Source of the DNA: Pelargonium nanum
Taxonomy: Eukaryota; Streptophyta; Magnoliopsida; Geraniales; Geraniaceae
Direction of reading: 5' to 3'
DNA length: 35,155 nt
Assembly (NCBI GenBank): GCA_036897485.1
Contig: JAYMTF010000490.1
Location: 1 to 35,155, forward strand
The translations under genes and the position numbers were made by a program. Of the stretch, positions 10,561 to 21,292 are shown piece after piece. The notes beneath the pieces are model-generated. The model saw only the letters and a program-made list of their open reading frames with translations. It was not told the DNA's origin and ran no database searches. Within the stretch, counting starts at the first letter, position 1. The number at the start of each line of letters is the position of its first letter.

Positions 10561-12160
10561 TGATTCTATTCTACCATCTATCAATTGAAATTCAATGCAA
10601 GGCACCAATTTGATGCTATCCGGCACCACACACAATAAGTAGACAGACCTGATCACAGAAGAAACTGATGTTCATGAGAACAAAATGTCTAGAGTCAAAA
10701 TAAACAATATCAAGTGTACATAAACAAGGAAAAAATGTTGTGAAACATTGAAAGTTTGAAACTAAAAGCAACTAAGAAATCTAGTAAAAAAACATTGTAA
10801 GTGGGAATATATAAAGACGTGTACTAGGCTTCATGGCCCTTAATGCAGAGTACTCAAAAGTCTCACCTTAGCCATCAAGTTTTGTTGTTTAAGTATCAAA
10901 GAATCAAAAAGATAATGATACACATCATTGTTGCAGCAAATTGCTAATATACATGCACACTTCATTTTCTCCCTGCATGTCCACAAGATAGCTGAAAATA
11001 CCCAATGAGTTAATATCAGAGAAAAATAAATAAACAACTTCCATTCTAGTTATTACTCTACCCTTAGAATTGAATACTCTCAAAAGATCAACATACATAG
11101 AGATAGCTCCATTCAAGATAATATATACAGTATGATTTGAACTTTTTGTGAGTACCTGCTGTATACAATCACGGCTATGTAGTACACACAAACTATAGCA
11201 CCGTGGAATAAAGGTTTATGATCTAGAGAAGGCCATCACAAGCTTTCTTCTCATGCTTCATAAATTTTATTATTAGGTACCTAACAACACATGGTAAAAC
11301 TCAAAGGTTCACCAATATTTTTTTTCCTAATCTCCCTATTAAAGATGAAAATCTGTATTTGACCAGCATAATTGAGTAACATGGCTCCCGATTTCTCCTG
11401 AACACAAAATGTTAAGGATAGCCAATTCAACGATGTAGTTTGCAAAGAGCCAAACATCATCCTAAGCTCAGAAATTTTCACAGGCAAGCAACAACAAATC
11501 ACTCACAAGTTCAACAATGTTTTCCTAATCTCCCAATTAAACCTGAGAATCTGTATTTCATAGGCATAATTGAGTTGCATTCTCCAAGTTTCTCCCAAAC
11601 ACAAAATGTAAAATATAACCAATTCAACGATGTAGTCTCCATCTCTCCGAGGAGCCAAACACCATCCTAACCTCAGAAATCTTCATTGGCAAGCGACAAC
11701 AAATACTTCCACAAATCACTCACAGGTTCACCAATTTTTCCTGATCTCACTATTAAACCTGAATTTCATTGCATAACTGATTAACGTAGCTCCTAATTTC
11801 TCCCAAACACGTAATGCTAAATACAGCCAATTCAAAGACGGAGTCTCCATCTCTCCGAGGAGCCAAACATCATCCTAAGTTCAGAAATTTTCATCTCAAG
11901 TAACACAAATCACAAATCACAATAAACAGAATCCACCTGAAATGTCACAGTCAATGAATCTCTACAAATATAGAGACAGACAACGTGCAAATTCCACAAA
12001 TTCAAACGCGAAATCACGCGAAACATCAGAGATCACCTCCAAAACTCGAAAGATTCCAAACAACAAAAATACGATAAACGATAGAGCAATCGGCGGATTC
12101 AAACGAGCGAGCGATATGGAGAAGATGCGATCGCGGAGGATCTGTGTAGAGGAAACTGAC
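10561..12160 (-). other. Predicted 5' leader intron of DGK
   Basis: The kinase ATG is preceded by no further coding sequence. A strong donor, read on the minus strand as CGATCAG|GTCAGT, ends at 12161, next to a GC-richer, CpG-containing block resembling a leader exon. Its acceptor should be close upstream of the ATG, but the exact site was not determined. Long first introns in leaders can enhance plant gene expression. This intron carries the tandem array at 11300-11900. Confidence 0.5.
11300..11900. repeat. Three-copy tandem repeat (~200 bp unit) in the DGK leader intron
   Basis: Three units each contain, on the plus strand, a GTTCACCAAT-like start, CCTAATCTC (11326, 11524; CCTGATCTC at 11740), TTTCTCC(C/T)(A/G)AACAC, AGCCAATTCAA-like sequence, GGAGCCAAACA-like sequence and CATCCTAA..TCAGAAAT. 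Spacing is 198 and about 216 bases. The copies have diverged by substitutions and small gaps, so the array is not recent. Frames through it are not credible coding. Confidence 0.85.
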
Positions 12161-12310
12161 CTGATCGAGGAGGTGAAGAGCAGATCTGGAGAGAAGCGGA
12201 GGAAGGTTAGAATGGCCGGGAAATGGCCGGAGAGTCGCCGGAGAAGGATCGGAAATGCGGGAAAGGGAAGAGAATACGATATTTTGGTGAGCGATGTGGA
12301 GAGAAAAAAG
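12161..12310 (-). promoter_or_regulatory. Predicted DGK leader exon and core promoter
   Basis: The left edge is set by the consensus donor at 12161. The block is richer in G+C and CpG than its surroundings, as plant leaders often are. The transcription start, somewhere near 12300-12350, is only a guess. Overlapping frames on both strands (for example 11942-12403 plus) have low-complexity Arg/Ser-rich translations without family resemblance. Confidence 0.45.
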
Positions 12311-13429
12311 GGCGGGACGCAACAAACACGCCTGGGATTTTGGAATGGAATGATGGTCCTTCTCTGTCTATTTACCATTTTGCCCTTTTTGGCGTCTTGT
12401 TGAGTTGTTTTTGTATTGTGTACGTGCTTTCGACTTAGATTTTGGATATTAGGTTCAAAATGTGAGCTAAAAATGATCAGATTTATTTGATGTGATTCAA
12501 ATATTTTGAAATATGGATCCAATTTCAAGGGTCTAATGTTCGGGTTCGCTTCACATGGAGTGTCATATCGAGTTATTGTTGTTTGCTCGTTTACCATTTT
12601 GACTTTCTTGTATTTTAGGACTAGAAGTTATTTAATATTTTAAACTATAAAAAAAGTCACTAATTCAATTTGAAATTTGGAAAAACAACTTTAAGTACTT
12701 AAATTTTGAACTTTGCAAATTAGTTTTATGTGCAAAATGTGCAGCTGATATAATTAGACTTGAAAATTGACTAATCGGTTGATTTTATACGACTTGAAGA
12801 AGTTAATATGAATATCGAGTTTCAGGTGCTCACATACTCAAGAGTAAGTTATAATATAGGTGGAGTGACGTATCATGTGCTGTCCTTGTCTATCAATTTA
12901 CCATTTTGTCCTTTTAGCGTATTGTTCTTGTTTTGTGTACGTGTAGTGTTTTTAAATTTAGGAATTTGTTTGTTTATTTATTTATCTAATTTTTAATTGC
13001 TTTTGTTGCTTTATTTTTGGATTATGACTCCTATTGTTCCAGATTTGCTGGCACTTGTCACTTGTCAGCTACTTCGATCGTTTCTAATTTTATCGTTTTC
13101 TTTTCCAAAAAAATAATTTGAAATCAAGTTGCTGAGAGTTGAGTCGGCAAGGTGGTTTTGTTATATAGACTATAGCCCTTATGTGACAGTTACATACTTG
13201 ATTGAGATTTTATGGGAAATAAAATAAAATTTCGCTTTAGTTAAAATTGCTGTTCGTTATTCGATGCGAAATAAGAGTGTAGTATAAATCGGGTTTATTA
13301 TAATTAAACGTGTTATATGTATATAAACACGTTGTATTCTTTTTCAGTATTTCAATACAATTATTAAACGTGTCGTTTTCTATTGATTCATATAACGCAC
13401 AACTAATCTCCAACATGACACACATGCAC
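12311..13429. other. Intergenic region upstream of DGK, with dispersed direct repeats
   Basis: No gene was recognised. A segment with TTTACCATTTTG and flanks (12357-12430) recurs at 12881-12948 with good similarity, including the ending TTTGTGTACGTG; a shorter third copy of the core is near 12590-12610. This suggests duplicated DNA just upstream of the DGK promoter. Confidence 0.55.
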
Positions 13430-13607
13430 CAGTGGCGGACCCGCTTAGGCAAATGGGGGGTCACTTGACCCCATATTTTGTGGAAAAGACTGAATTTTAT
13501 AGTTATATTTTAGTCATAAATTTTTTTTACAGTAAGTTGACACTCCAAAATTAGTTCAATAATTTTTTTTTTGACCCCACATACTAAAATTCTTGGGTCC
13601 GCCCTTG
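13430..13607. mobile_element. hAT-like MITE (CAGTGGCGGACCC ends)
   Basis: The left end CAGTGGCGGACCC (13430-13442) mirrors the right end GGGTCCGCCCTTG (13595-13607). The 178-bp interior is AT-rich and non-coding. Flanking octamers ACATGCAC (13422-13429) and ACGTTCAC (13608-13615) match at six of eight positions, consistent with an aged 8-bp hAT target duplication. CAGTGGCGGA-type ends are common in plant hAT non-autonomous elements. Confidence 0.75.
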
Positions 13608-13749
13608 ACGTTCACGTATTGCTAACTCTTCGATTCTACTATTGGCATGGATCTTGTGCTTGTAGACCCGACCCGAGTCCAGCCCAAGCCCACAGGAGAA
13701 AAAAGTTGTGAAACACACCTTATTGGGCTTGATACATAAAGGAAACACA

Positions 13750-13808
13750 ATATGAGTCCAATATAATTCTTGAGAAACCCAATATGAGTCCAATATAATT
13801 CTTGAGAG
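13750..13808. repeat. 31-bp tandem duplication
   Basis: CAATATGAGTCCAATATAAT followed by TCTTGAGA occurs twice in a row with a 31-bp period. It is a perfect or near-perfect simple duplication in intergenic DNA. No function is suggested. Confidence 0.8.
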
Positions 13809-14124
13809 ATTATAATTAATGAGAAATTTTTATATAAAGGTATTTCAAAGTCAAAAGTATAATTAAGAATTGTACTACAAAGTAGTTCCATATATAATTA
13901 CCTTGAAATAGACCCACACAAGGTATAGAAAAAGCCACCTAACCAACAAATTAGTAATGAGCATGGCCACAAGGTCCTACAATATTTGTCGTTTTGATGC
14001 CTATATGCAATGGGGACCGTTTGTTTTATGTACTATTTTTCTATACATATGAAAAGGTGCGACTTGTGAATCGGATTTTGTGTAAAATATGCGAGTTTGT
14101 GTGTATTTTTTGCGACCTGAAGCA

Positions 14125-14731
14125 TAAAAATGTAGATTGAGTTTCGGGTGTCTGCAGATTCAAATCCAAACGGTTAGTTCTACATGCACTAGTCATTTTT
14201 TATAGTTATAGCCTAAAGCAAGCACCTGAAATCCGACACAAATGTGAAACTTTTATCCACATTAGCACATTTTCTGATCGAGTTTGAGGAACAGGTCTAA
14301 CAAACTGCACGAACCAACACATTTTGCGTGTAGAACCTAAACCCGAGCCCCCCTCTTATAGTGGGGTCGGCTGTATTCATAGCTAATAGCATGACCACAA
14401 ATGGTATAGCAATTGGCGACCGTAGTACAAAAATGTAGATTGAGTTTGGAGTATCTGCATATTCAAATCCAAACGGTCAGTTCTACATGCACTAGTCATT
14501 TTTCATAGTTATAGCCTGAAGCAAGCACCCGAAATCCGACACAAATGTGAAACTTTTACCCACTTCAACACGTTCTCTGGTCGAGTTTGAGAAACAGGTC
14601 CAACAAACCCGCACGAATCATCACATTTTGCATGTAAAATCCGAAGTCGAGCCCCTCCTTATAGTGGGGTCACCTCTATTAATTGGTAATAGCATGACCA
14701 CAAATGGTGTAGCAATTGGCGACTGTAGTGT
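14125..14731. repeat. 303-bp tandem direct duplication
   Basis: Two copies, about 14125-14427 and 14428-14731, are in register: TGTAGATTGAGTTT at 14131 and 14434, and AGCATGACCACAAATGGT at 14388 and 14691, both offset 303. They are clearly similar, with scattered substitutions and small gaps. There is no open coding sequence shared by both copies. A related fragment (GAGCATGGCCACAAGG) lies near 13959-13974, so the duplicated unit may come from a repeat element. Confidence 0.9.
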
Positions 14732-16184
14732 TGCCTGGGATTCAGGTAAGCTCCAATCCCACAGCCTATCTTGTTGTTGGCGTGCGTGTCCATCCGCGAA
14801 CACGTGGGTGGGCTGGTAAAAAGCCACGTCCACGTTCACCTTCACTAATTGCTGTGGGCCTGCATGCGAGCCCTGACAACTTCTTGTGAATAGAACAAAA
14901 CAAAAACATAGCATTCGGCACTTGCAATTTGAGGTTGAGCACTTGAGCCCTTATCATAATAAGCTTATCTAATTCTTGTGTTTTCTAGAAACAATAAGAT
15001 GTTAGTGTCCAATTGGTAGCTACTACTTTGGCTCTTCCTGTTTTTGCCTCATGCTGCCCCAATGATGTGCTCTAAATTATTGCATCTTTTTGTTTTTGTT
15101 TGTGTTTTGCTTGGTTTGTTATCTTTGTGTGCATATTATCATAACTTAGTTTTAATAGTCATTTGAATTTGTTATTAGAGTAAAGGTGCAAAGTTTTTTC
15201 CGTAAATATATTAGACCAATGAGAAAGAGACATGTGTATTTTAGAGTCGTGTTATCATGAGAAATGCATGAGCAGATTACCTTAAAGATAAATGTTCTTA
15301 CCTTTAAGGAGCCTGAGTACTTGAGACAGTTGGACTTGAGCTAGAAGCATAATCAAGAAGGTAGACGTCTCAATAGTGAAATATTGTCCAAAAAGATTTA
15401 GCCCGACTACCAAACCGAGAGGCCAAATGAATTAACATTAAGGGGGCATGCCTAGACTCGTGTGTTACAACGTATGTCAACACCCCACCTCACGGAGATA
15501 GCATAAATCTCCCTCACACATTGAGAAGGATTCCCAAGCCCGCGTTATGCAACAACATCCCATGTTTTGGCAATCTATCGCTCAAAAGAGATTATCTCAT
15601 ATGTACCCTCTTTCAGCTAACTAAAATACGGTGCTTCTATACAAGGCTTCACTTGGCCTAAATTTCTTCACCTGTGTTTCATGTGTACACTCAAACTTTT
15701 CAGAACTAATAACTCTTAAAGGATTTCCACCTAAAGACTGATCATCTCTCAGACACCCTCTCGAAATAGCTCGAGAGCAAGGTCACCCGAGATCTAGGCT
15801 CCTCAAGTTTCACACCTAATTTGTGCACTTCTTGAGTTTGCCTCAAGGCATGCTCACAAGGTATTTTTGAGGTCGCGCAAGACAATGATGCCCATATGGT
15901 AACTCAAAAGCAATATATCAAAATATGACCAAATTATAAACTCGCCACAAATCTCACATCTCCTTCGAACAATCACATGCACAACACTACATCGTTCACT
16001 CCTAACTCAAGTCAGAAGACACTTTTACCTTGACACGTGAACAAAAAGATCGACTATGTCAAATAAATTTAACCGCGAGCAAATAAAGTACATCGTATTC
16101 TATTGTGTAGTTGGACTGATTGAACCATACATTTAAAAATAGGAGAAAAAGAGTGAGAATTATAGTAAGTTACAAGTTACTTAC
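14732..16184. other. Intergenic region before the RING gene
   Basis: No gene or classified repeat was recognised. The part 15290-16100 has a different, more C-rich texture than its flanks and looks like an old inserted repeat, but I found no terminal repeats, coding remnants or target duplication to name it. Confidence 0.4.
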
Positions 16185-16192
16185 TATATAAG
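16185..16192 (+). promoter_or_regulatory. TATA box of the RING-H2 gene
   Basis: TATATAAG lies about 200 bases before the chosen start codon, implying a leader of about 170 bases. The motif is close to consensus and correctly oriented; the transcription start is inferred. Confidence 0.55.
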
Positions 16193-16387
16193 GTAACAAA
16201 AGAAGCATAGAGAGTGAGAATTGTGAAAGGCAAGTAACTAGCCATCTCTATGTGTATACATATAGTTCATACCAAATGCACATTCAATATTTCCTCCTTA
16301 TCCAACAATTCCTTCACTTCACTTCACTTCTCTTCCACCACCACCACAAGAACCAACCAATTCCTCAACCTCCCACTCCAAAACGAC

Positions 16388-16975
16388 ATGCGACCAGCGC
16401 CGTTTAGACCACTACCATCCCACCACCTCATCCGCCTGACCGAACCACCGCCATCTCCGCCGACATTCCCGGAGTGCGTGCCCTCCACGCGCTCCTGCGG
16501 CAAGTGGAGGCCGTACTCCAACTCCGACGACTTCGAGGCCAACGCCGCCGTGATTCTCATCGTCCTCTTCAGCGCTCTCATCTGCGCTCTCTCCCTAAAC
16601 GTCGCCGTCCGCTGCTTCCTCCGCCGCCGCCACCGCCAAAGCGACGGTCGCATCCCGAAGCCGGAGCCGGAAAGAGTTGCGGCGGCGCCGGTGGCTCCGA
16701 CGGTGGTGTTCACGGAGGGGATGAGGCTCGCCGGAGCGGCGGAGGAGTGCGCCATTTGCTTGACGGAGTTCGAGGACGGCGAGGGGATCAAGGTGGTGGG
16801 GAGGTGCGAGCATGCGTTTCACGTGCCGTGCATTGAGAGGTGGTTCGGTTCGCAGACCACGTGCCCCACGTGCCGGTGCAGTTGCTTGCCTGATGCTGAA
16901 CAAGGAGGTGCTGGGACCGAGGCCGAGGCTGACGTTGGCTCACGCGCCGCCGTGAGGCTGCCGGAGCAGGAGTGA
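16388..16975 (+). CDS. ATL-family RING-H2 E3 ubiquitin ligase (intronless, 195 aa)
   Basis: Membrane-anchored E3 ligase that recruits an E2 enzyme and passes ubiquitin to target proteins; many ATLs act in stress or hormone responses. Layout: a Pro-rich N-terminus, a membrane segment at about 53-73 (AAVILIVLFSALICALSL), a basic stop-transfer RCFLRRRHR, a spacer, and RING-H2 at 121-162. The zinc ligands are all visible: C121, C124, C140, H142, H145, C148, C159, C162, with Trp152 after the sixth ligand as in ATLs. The Pro normally two residues before the third Cys is replaced by Gly (VVGRC). Length and lack of introns match small ATLs of the ATL73-80 group. An in-frame ATG at 16250 would add 46 residues of non-family sequence, so 16388 was chosen. 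The gene is much richer in G+C than its surroundings. Confidence 0.92.
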   Translation: MRPAPFRPLPSHHLIRLTEPPPSPPTFPECVPSTRSCGKWRPYSNSDDFEANAAVILIVLFSALICALSLNVAVRCFLRRRHRQSDGRIPKPEPERVAAAPVAPTVVFTEGMRLAGAAEECAICLTEFEDGEGIKVVGRCEHAFHVPCIERWFGSQTTCPTCRCSCLPDAEQGGAGTEAEADVGSRAAVRLPEQE

Positions 16976-18160
16976 CTGTGAAGGTCATGATGACATTATT
17001 GAGATGGCACTTCCGGTTTTGGGTTTTGGTTGAGGGCGGAGCTGACGATTTAGATTTCAAATTCAATTTGAGTCGGTGTTTTAAGACGCAGATTGAGATG
17101 TCTTTTAACGGTTCTACCCCAAAATCAATAGGGCACAAGTTACGATTTGAAATTGAATTTCAAGTTTTACCTGTAAAAATGTGTTTGTATTAGTTCATTC
17201 TACTTAATTCAAAAATTTGCCGCTTATGTTTTATTCATTATGAATTTTCAAAAAATATGAATCGAGTATTAAATGCCAATAAGTTTGAGATCGAGTTCAT
17301 AATGAGAATTTTACTATAAAATTTGAGATTTTATGGTATGATTTTTCATTTATATGTGGAATTATCATGTGTATAGTTTTCTTTTCTCCAAAACAATAAT
17401 AGTAGCTTTTTAATGTAATTCACAAACGTATTCTGATGCCTGAAAGTTGAATAGGATGATCCTTACGTAAGGATTATATTGCTCCCAATTTTTATAAAAT
17501 ACAAGACGCTCATTGAATGAGAAGAAAGAAATCGTCATTTCTAGAACTCCGGATATTCTAAGAATATTTATATGCGCTCTTCGAGATCAAATAGAGTAAT
17601 TGAGGTCTCAGTCGTATTATGAATAGGCTGAATAAATACAAAAAAAAAAGAAAAAAAAAAGAATTCATTGAGATTTCAAATTTGGAAAAGACACGGTGTT
17701 TTGTAAATTCGTTTTGCATTTCGACTAGACTTGGCAATTTGTCACAGAACATATGGCTCGATATGAACATGATACAATTTGAGCGTGTTTCAGCGCGTCA
17801 CGTTCACAATTATGTTGTATTTTTGTGGAAAAATCAACGCATTCAATAATCATGTCGTTTTTGTGAGGCTAATATGCGTCACTGCCAACTGTGGCCGCCC
17901 CTTGCTCCGCTATTGGGCTCCTAAAAGTCGTGAAAACTCTGTCACCATTCCAACATAGAAACTCCTTAAAGTCGTAAAAGAGTGTTACCAAACAATCACA
18001 TAGATCTTTGATAAAATATAATAATCTAACCTAGTTTGTGGGCCTACAAATAGGTTTAGATGATAAGAGGTTGACCTATTTACCTAGGAAAAAGAGTCAT
18101 CATAAAAACAAGAATACCCAATCCTAGAAAGAGGAACTGAACTGAAGGATAGAAGACACT
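16976..18160. other. Intergenic region between the RING gene and CAD
   Basis: The first few hundred bases are presumably the RING 3' UTR. The rest is AT-rich with no recognisable gene; frames here are short and lack family features. Confidence 0.45.
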
Positions 18161-19226
18161 CCAGCCAGCCATCTTCCATTGGTAACCTTTCCTTTTTACC
18201 TCACTCTCTCTCTATTTCTACACATGAAGACACTGCAAATTTGTAATTTTGTACTAAAATCTGATTTTTTTTTGTTAGTTTCTGGTTTATGATACTGTAT
18301 TACTCATGGATTAGAGCTTATCAGACTGTTCTTCATAATGGTAAAGAAGTTTTAGCATCTGAAACCAAACCCAGATAAAGATACCACATTTTTTGTCAAT
18401 TTGGTATCAGAATCTTTACTTTTTGGGGAAAATTACAAATACCCTTTTGGTTTTTTTTGATTTGGGAATGAATAAAATTGAGGGTTGATTCTGATATGAA
18501 GTTAAGAATCTGAATCCAAACCCAGATATCCCAATTGGGAATCTACCACAATTTTTGTTGTAATTCAAATTGGTATCAGAATCTGGACTTTTGGGGGAAA
18601 ATTAACAATACCTTTTTTTGTTTGAGCTGAGAATGAATTATTGAGTCTTCATTCGGATATGAAATTTTTCAATCTGAAGATATCTCAATTGGGAATCTAC
18701 CAATATTTTTGTCGTTATTGAAGTTGACCTCAAAATCTGGACTTTTGGGGGACAATTACTAATACCCTTTTGTTTGTTTGAGCTCGGAATGAACTATTGA
18801 GTCTTGATTTTGATTGAAGTTTTAGAATCTGAAGATATCCCAATTGGGAATCTATCACAATTTTTGTCACGATTCAAATTGGCATCAGAACCTGTACTTT
18901 TTGGGGAAAATTATTTGTACCCTTTTGTTTTTTGAGCTGGGATTGAATAATTGAGTCGTGATTATGATACGATGTTTTAGAATTGGGAATCTAGCACAAT
19001 TTTCGTCTTAGTTCCAATTGGCATCAACATGCGGACATTTTGGGGAAATTTTACTATAACCTTTTTGTTTCTTTGAGTTGGGAATTGACGATTGATGATT
19101 GATTTATTATATTTAGTTGAAGATGACAATACTCATTATCAACACTATTTGTAAACTTATGCCAATTGCTCTTTAAATTGTATGTTATAGAAGGGTTTTT
19201 CGGCTTTATTGTTTTGAGTTGTTGAC
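18161..19226 (+). other. Predicted CAD leader with 5' UTR intron
   Basis: A possible leader exon ends at CTTCCATTG|GTAACC near 18182, and a T-rich tract followed by TTTTGAG|TTGTTGAC lies just before the CAD start codon, so a leader intron of about 1 kb is plausible. The tandem array at 18395-19080 would then be wholly intronic. Without transcript data this remains a proposal; the array could equally be promoter DNA. Confidence 0.35.
18395..19080 (+). repeat. Five-copy tandem repeat (~140-170 bp) upstream of CAD
   Basis: Each unit contains CCCAATTGGGAATCTA-like sequence, ACAATTTTTGT, AATTGG(T/C)ATCA, a GGACTTTTTGGGG-like block (near 18417, 18587, 18737, 18893 and 19035), ACCCTTTTGTTT and TGAGCTGGGAATGAAT-like sequence. 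Spacing falls from about 170 to 142 bases. The copies differ by point changes and small gaps. The array ends about 150 bases before the CAD start codon. Confidence 0.9.
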
Positions 19227-21271
19227 ATGAGTTCGGAGAGTTCAAATGAAAACTGTCTTGGATATGCTGCAAGAGATCCTTCTGGATTTCTATCCCCTTA
19301 CAAATTCAGCCGCAGGTATTTGTAATAAATGTTTGACGTGGTTTTGCTACTTTGTTTGAGTTAGTTTCATGAATTCACTATGCTTTAACGTGTGCCGATT
19401 GGTTTTTGCTACTTAGGGCTCCTAGAAGCGACGATGTTTCTCTAAAGATTACCCATTGTGGGGTTTGTTATGCCGATGTTGTTTGGACTAGGAACAAACA
19501 TCACGACTCCAAGTATCCATTAGTGCCCGGGTACGTGGCTCTCTTGCACGGTAATGTCATAGATGACTAATTTTTGGTAGCAGTTGGAGTAATTTTTTTG
19601 AATAGGAATGGGATTGGGATTCTCATTCCAAATCCATTTTCACATCCATAAAGTCGTAATCCAAATATAAAAGATGAGAATCTGATTCCCATTATCATTC
19701 TCGATTCTTATTCCAAACGCTACCTTTGCGTTTCTTGAACTAGCTAATTTTTGTGTATCTGTTGTGTCCGAATTAGACATGAGATTGTTGGAATCGTGAA
19801 AGAGGTTGGCTCGGATGTTAGCCGCTTCAAGGTTGGTGATCATGTTGGAGTGGGGACATATGTTAACTCTTGTAGAGAATGCGAGTATTGTAATGATCGG
19901 CTAGAAGTTCATTGTGAGAAGGGATCGGTTTACACTTTCAATGGAGTCGATGCAGATGGTACGATCACAAAGGGAGGCTATTCTACTCACATTGTTGTCC
20001 ATGAAAGGTACGTGGTAAATTGGTAATGTCTATTTATATATGTCCCCAACTCCCCATATATAATATCCTTTAGAGCTAGAGATCCCGATGTTGATAACAT
20101 TGTCTTGTTCACTTGTTGCAACGTATTATTCTCGAGGGATTACAAGAGAGTTTCTTTGGAAATGTCTTTTATCGAGAAAGAGCCGCAATCTCAATTAGGA
20201 TTACTAGCTGACATGACCAAATCGCTGTCAACATTTTTTCGTAATCTTTTCTTCAATTGAAGCTACCCCAACTCGTGCTCGAATAACCTCATTCCTAATC
20301 TTATGGTTTCGGCAGGTACTGCTTCAGGATACCCGATAGCTACCCGCTGGTTTATGCGGCGCCTTTGCTTTGCGCCGGAATTACCGTTTACACCCCCATG
20401 ATGCGCCATAAGATGAACCAACCTGGTAAATCCTTGGGGGTTATCGGGTTAGGTGGTCTTGGTCACATGGCAGTGAAATTCGGGAAGGCTTTTGGATTAA
20501 ACGTAACGGTTTTCAGTACAAGCATATCGAAGAAAGAGGAAGCCCTCAATGTGCTCCATGCAGACAAATTTGTACTCTCATCAGACCAAGAGCAAATGAA
20601 GGTACAAACATAAAGCTTATAAAGCAATGCTAAGACTAGAGCTGACAATTTTGACCCGAGCCCACGGGCACCCGAAATCCGACCTACATTTTTGCCAACT
20701 CTAGCTAAAAAATGTTCAATGTCGTTAAACTAGCAAAACCCGAATTGCCAGTTCTAGCTAAAACAATGACCAATATTGCCAAACTCATTACTCGTATCTT
20801 TTATGCAGGCTTTGGCTAAATCATTTGACTTCATGATCGACGCAGCATCTGGCGATCACCCGTTTGATCCTTACATGTCTCTTCTAAAGATTGCCGGCGT
20901 TCTAGTCCTAGTCGGGTTCCCAAGTGAAGTGAAGTTCAGCCCCGCCAGCCTAAATCTCGGTATATAAATTGAATTTGTGTCATCAAACGTAACAATAGCG
21001 TCTTGATATAGTTCTAAGCAAACTTCCCGATCTAATGGCAGGTATGAGAACGGTTGCTGGTAGCTTAACGGGTGGAACAAAAGATACACAAGAAATGTTG
21101 GACTTCTGCGCGGATAAAAAGATCTACCCGGAGATCGAATTAGTTCCGATTAATTATGCAAACGAAGCGCTTGAACGGTTAATCAAAAGGGACGTGAAGT
21201 ACAGATTCGTGATTGACATCGAGAACTCGATGACGGTTGATCATCAAAAGGGGTTCAGCACAGATTTGTGA
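19227..21271 (+). CDS. CAD1: CAD1-type cinnamyl alcohol dehydrogenase-like (6 exons, 366 aa)
   Basis: Zinc-dependent NADP(H) dehydrogenase of the medium-chain family; relatives reduce hydroxycinnamaldehydes to monolignols, though CAD1-class members have an uncertain lignin role. Exons: 19227-19315, 19417-19530, 19777-20007, 20316-20601, 20809-20959, 21042-21271, all GT-AG and in frame (367 codons with stop). Catalytic zinc ligands C47, H69 and C164, with E70 after the His; structural zinc C100, C103, C106, C114; the Rossmann glycine motif GLGGLGH at 189-195; and the NADP-preferring STSISKK at 212-218. The N-terminal MSSES..ENC and most of the protein fit Arabidopsis CAD1 (At1g72680) as I recall it. 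The C-terminus is unusual: a 58/59-bp tandem duplication makes the protein end in [17 protein letters not shown] lies in intron 2. Confidence 0.95.
19576..19724. mobile_element. MITE in CAD intron 2 (GGTAGCGTTTGGA family)
   Basis: The left end GGTAGCAGTTGGAGTAAT and right end TTATTCCAAACGCTACC are imperfect inverted repeats. The interior has a second inverted pairing, GGATTCTCATTCC-like against GAATCTGATTCCC-like, and no coding. The ends match those of the MITE at 7611-7696. No clean target duplication was found. Confidence 0.65.
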
Positions 21272-21292
21272 TTGACATCGAGAACTCGATGA
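21176..21292 (+). repeat. 58/59-bp tandem duplication at the CAD 3' end
   Basis: Unit 1 (21176-21233) runs from CGGTTAATCAAAAGGG to GAGAACTCGATGA, and unit 2 (21234-21292) repeats it from CGGTTGATCATCAAAAGG to the same end. Unit 1 is read in the family frame ([19 protein letters not shown]). Because unit 1 is 58 bases long, unit 2 is read in another frame and supplies a new tail and stop. Confidence 0.9.

Noticed and set aside
11942-12597. Long overlapping frames on both strands (153 and 211 aa)
   Set aside because: They cross the predicted DGK leader exon and promoter, have biased Arg/Ser/Phe composition and match no family; length follows from local base composition.
15290-16100. Possible solo LTR or other old inserted element
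   Set aside because: The texture differs from the flanks, but I could find no terminal repeats, target duplication or coding remnants, so no element was called.
16250-16387. In-frame upstream ATG extending the RING protein by 46 residues
   Set aside because: The added sequence is low-complexity leader-like translation with no ATL features, while the ATG at 16388 starts a typical ATL N-terminus.
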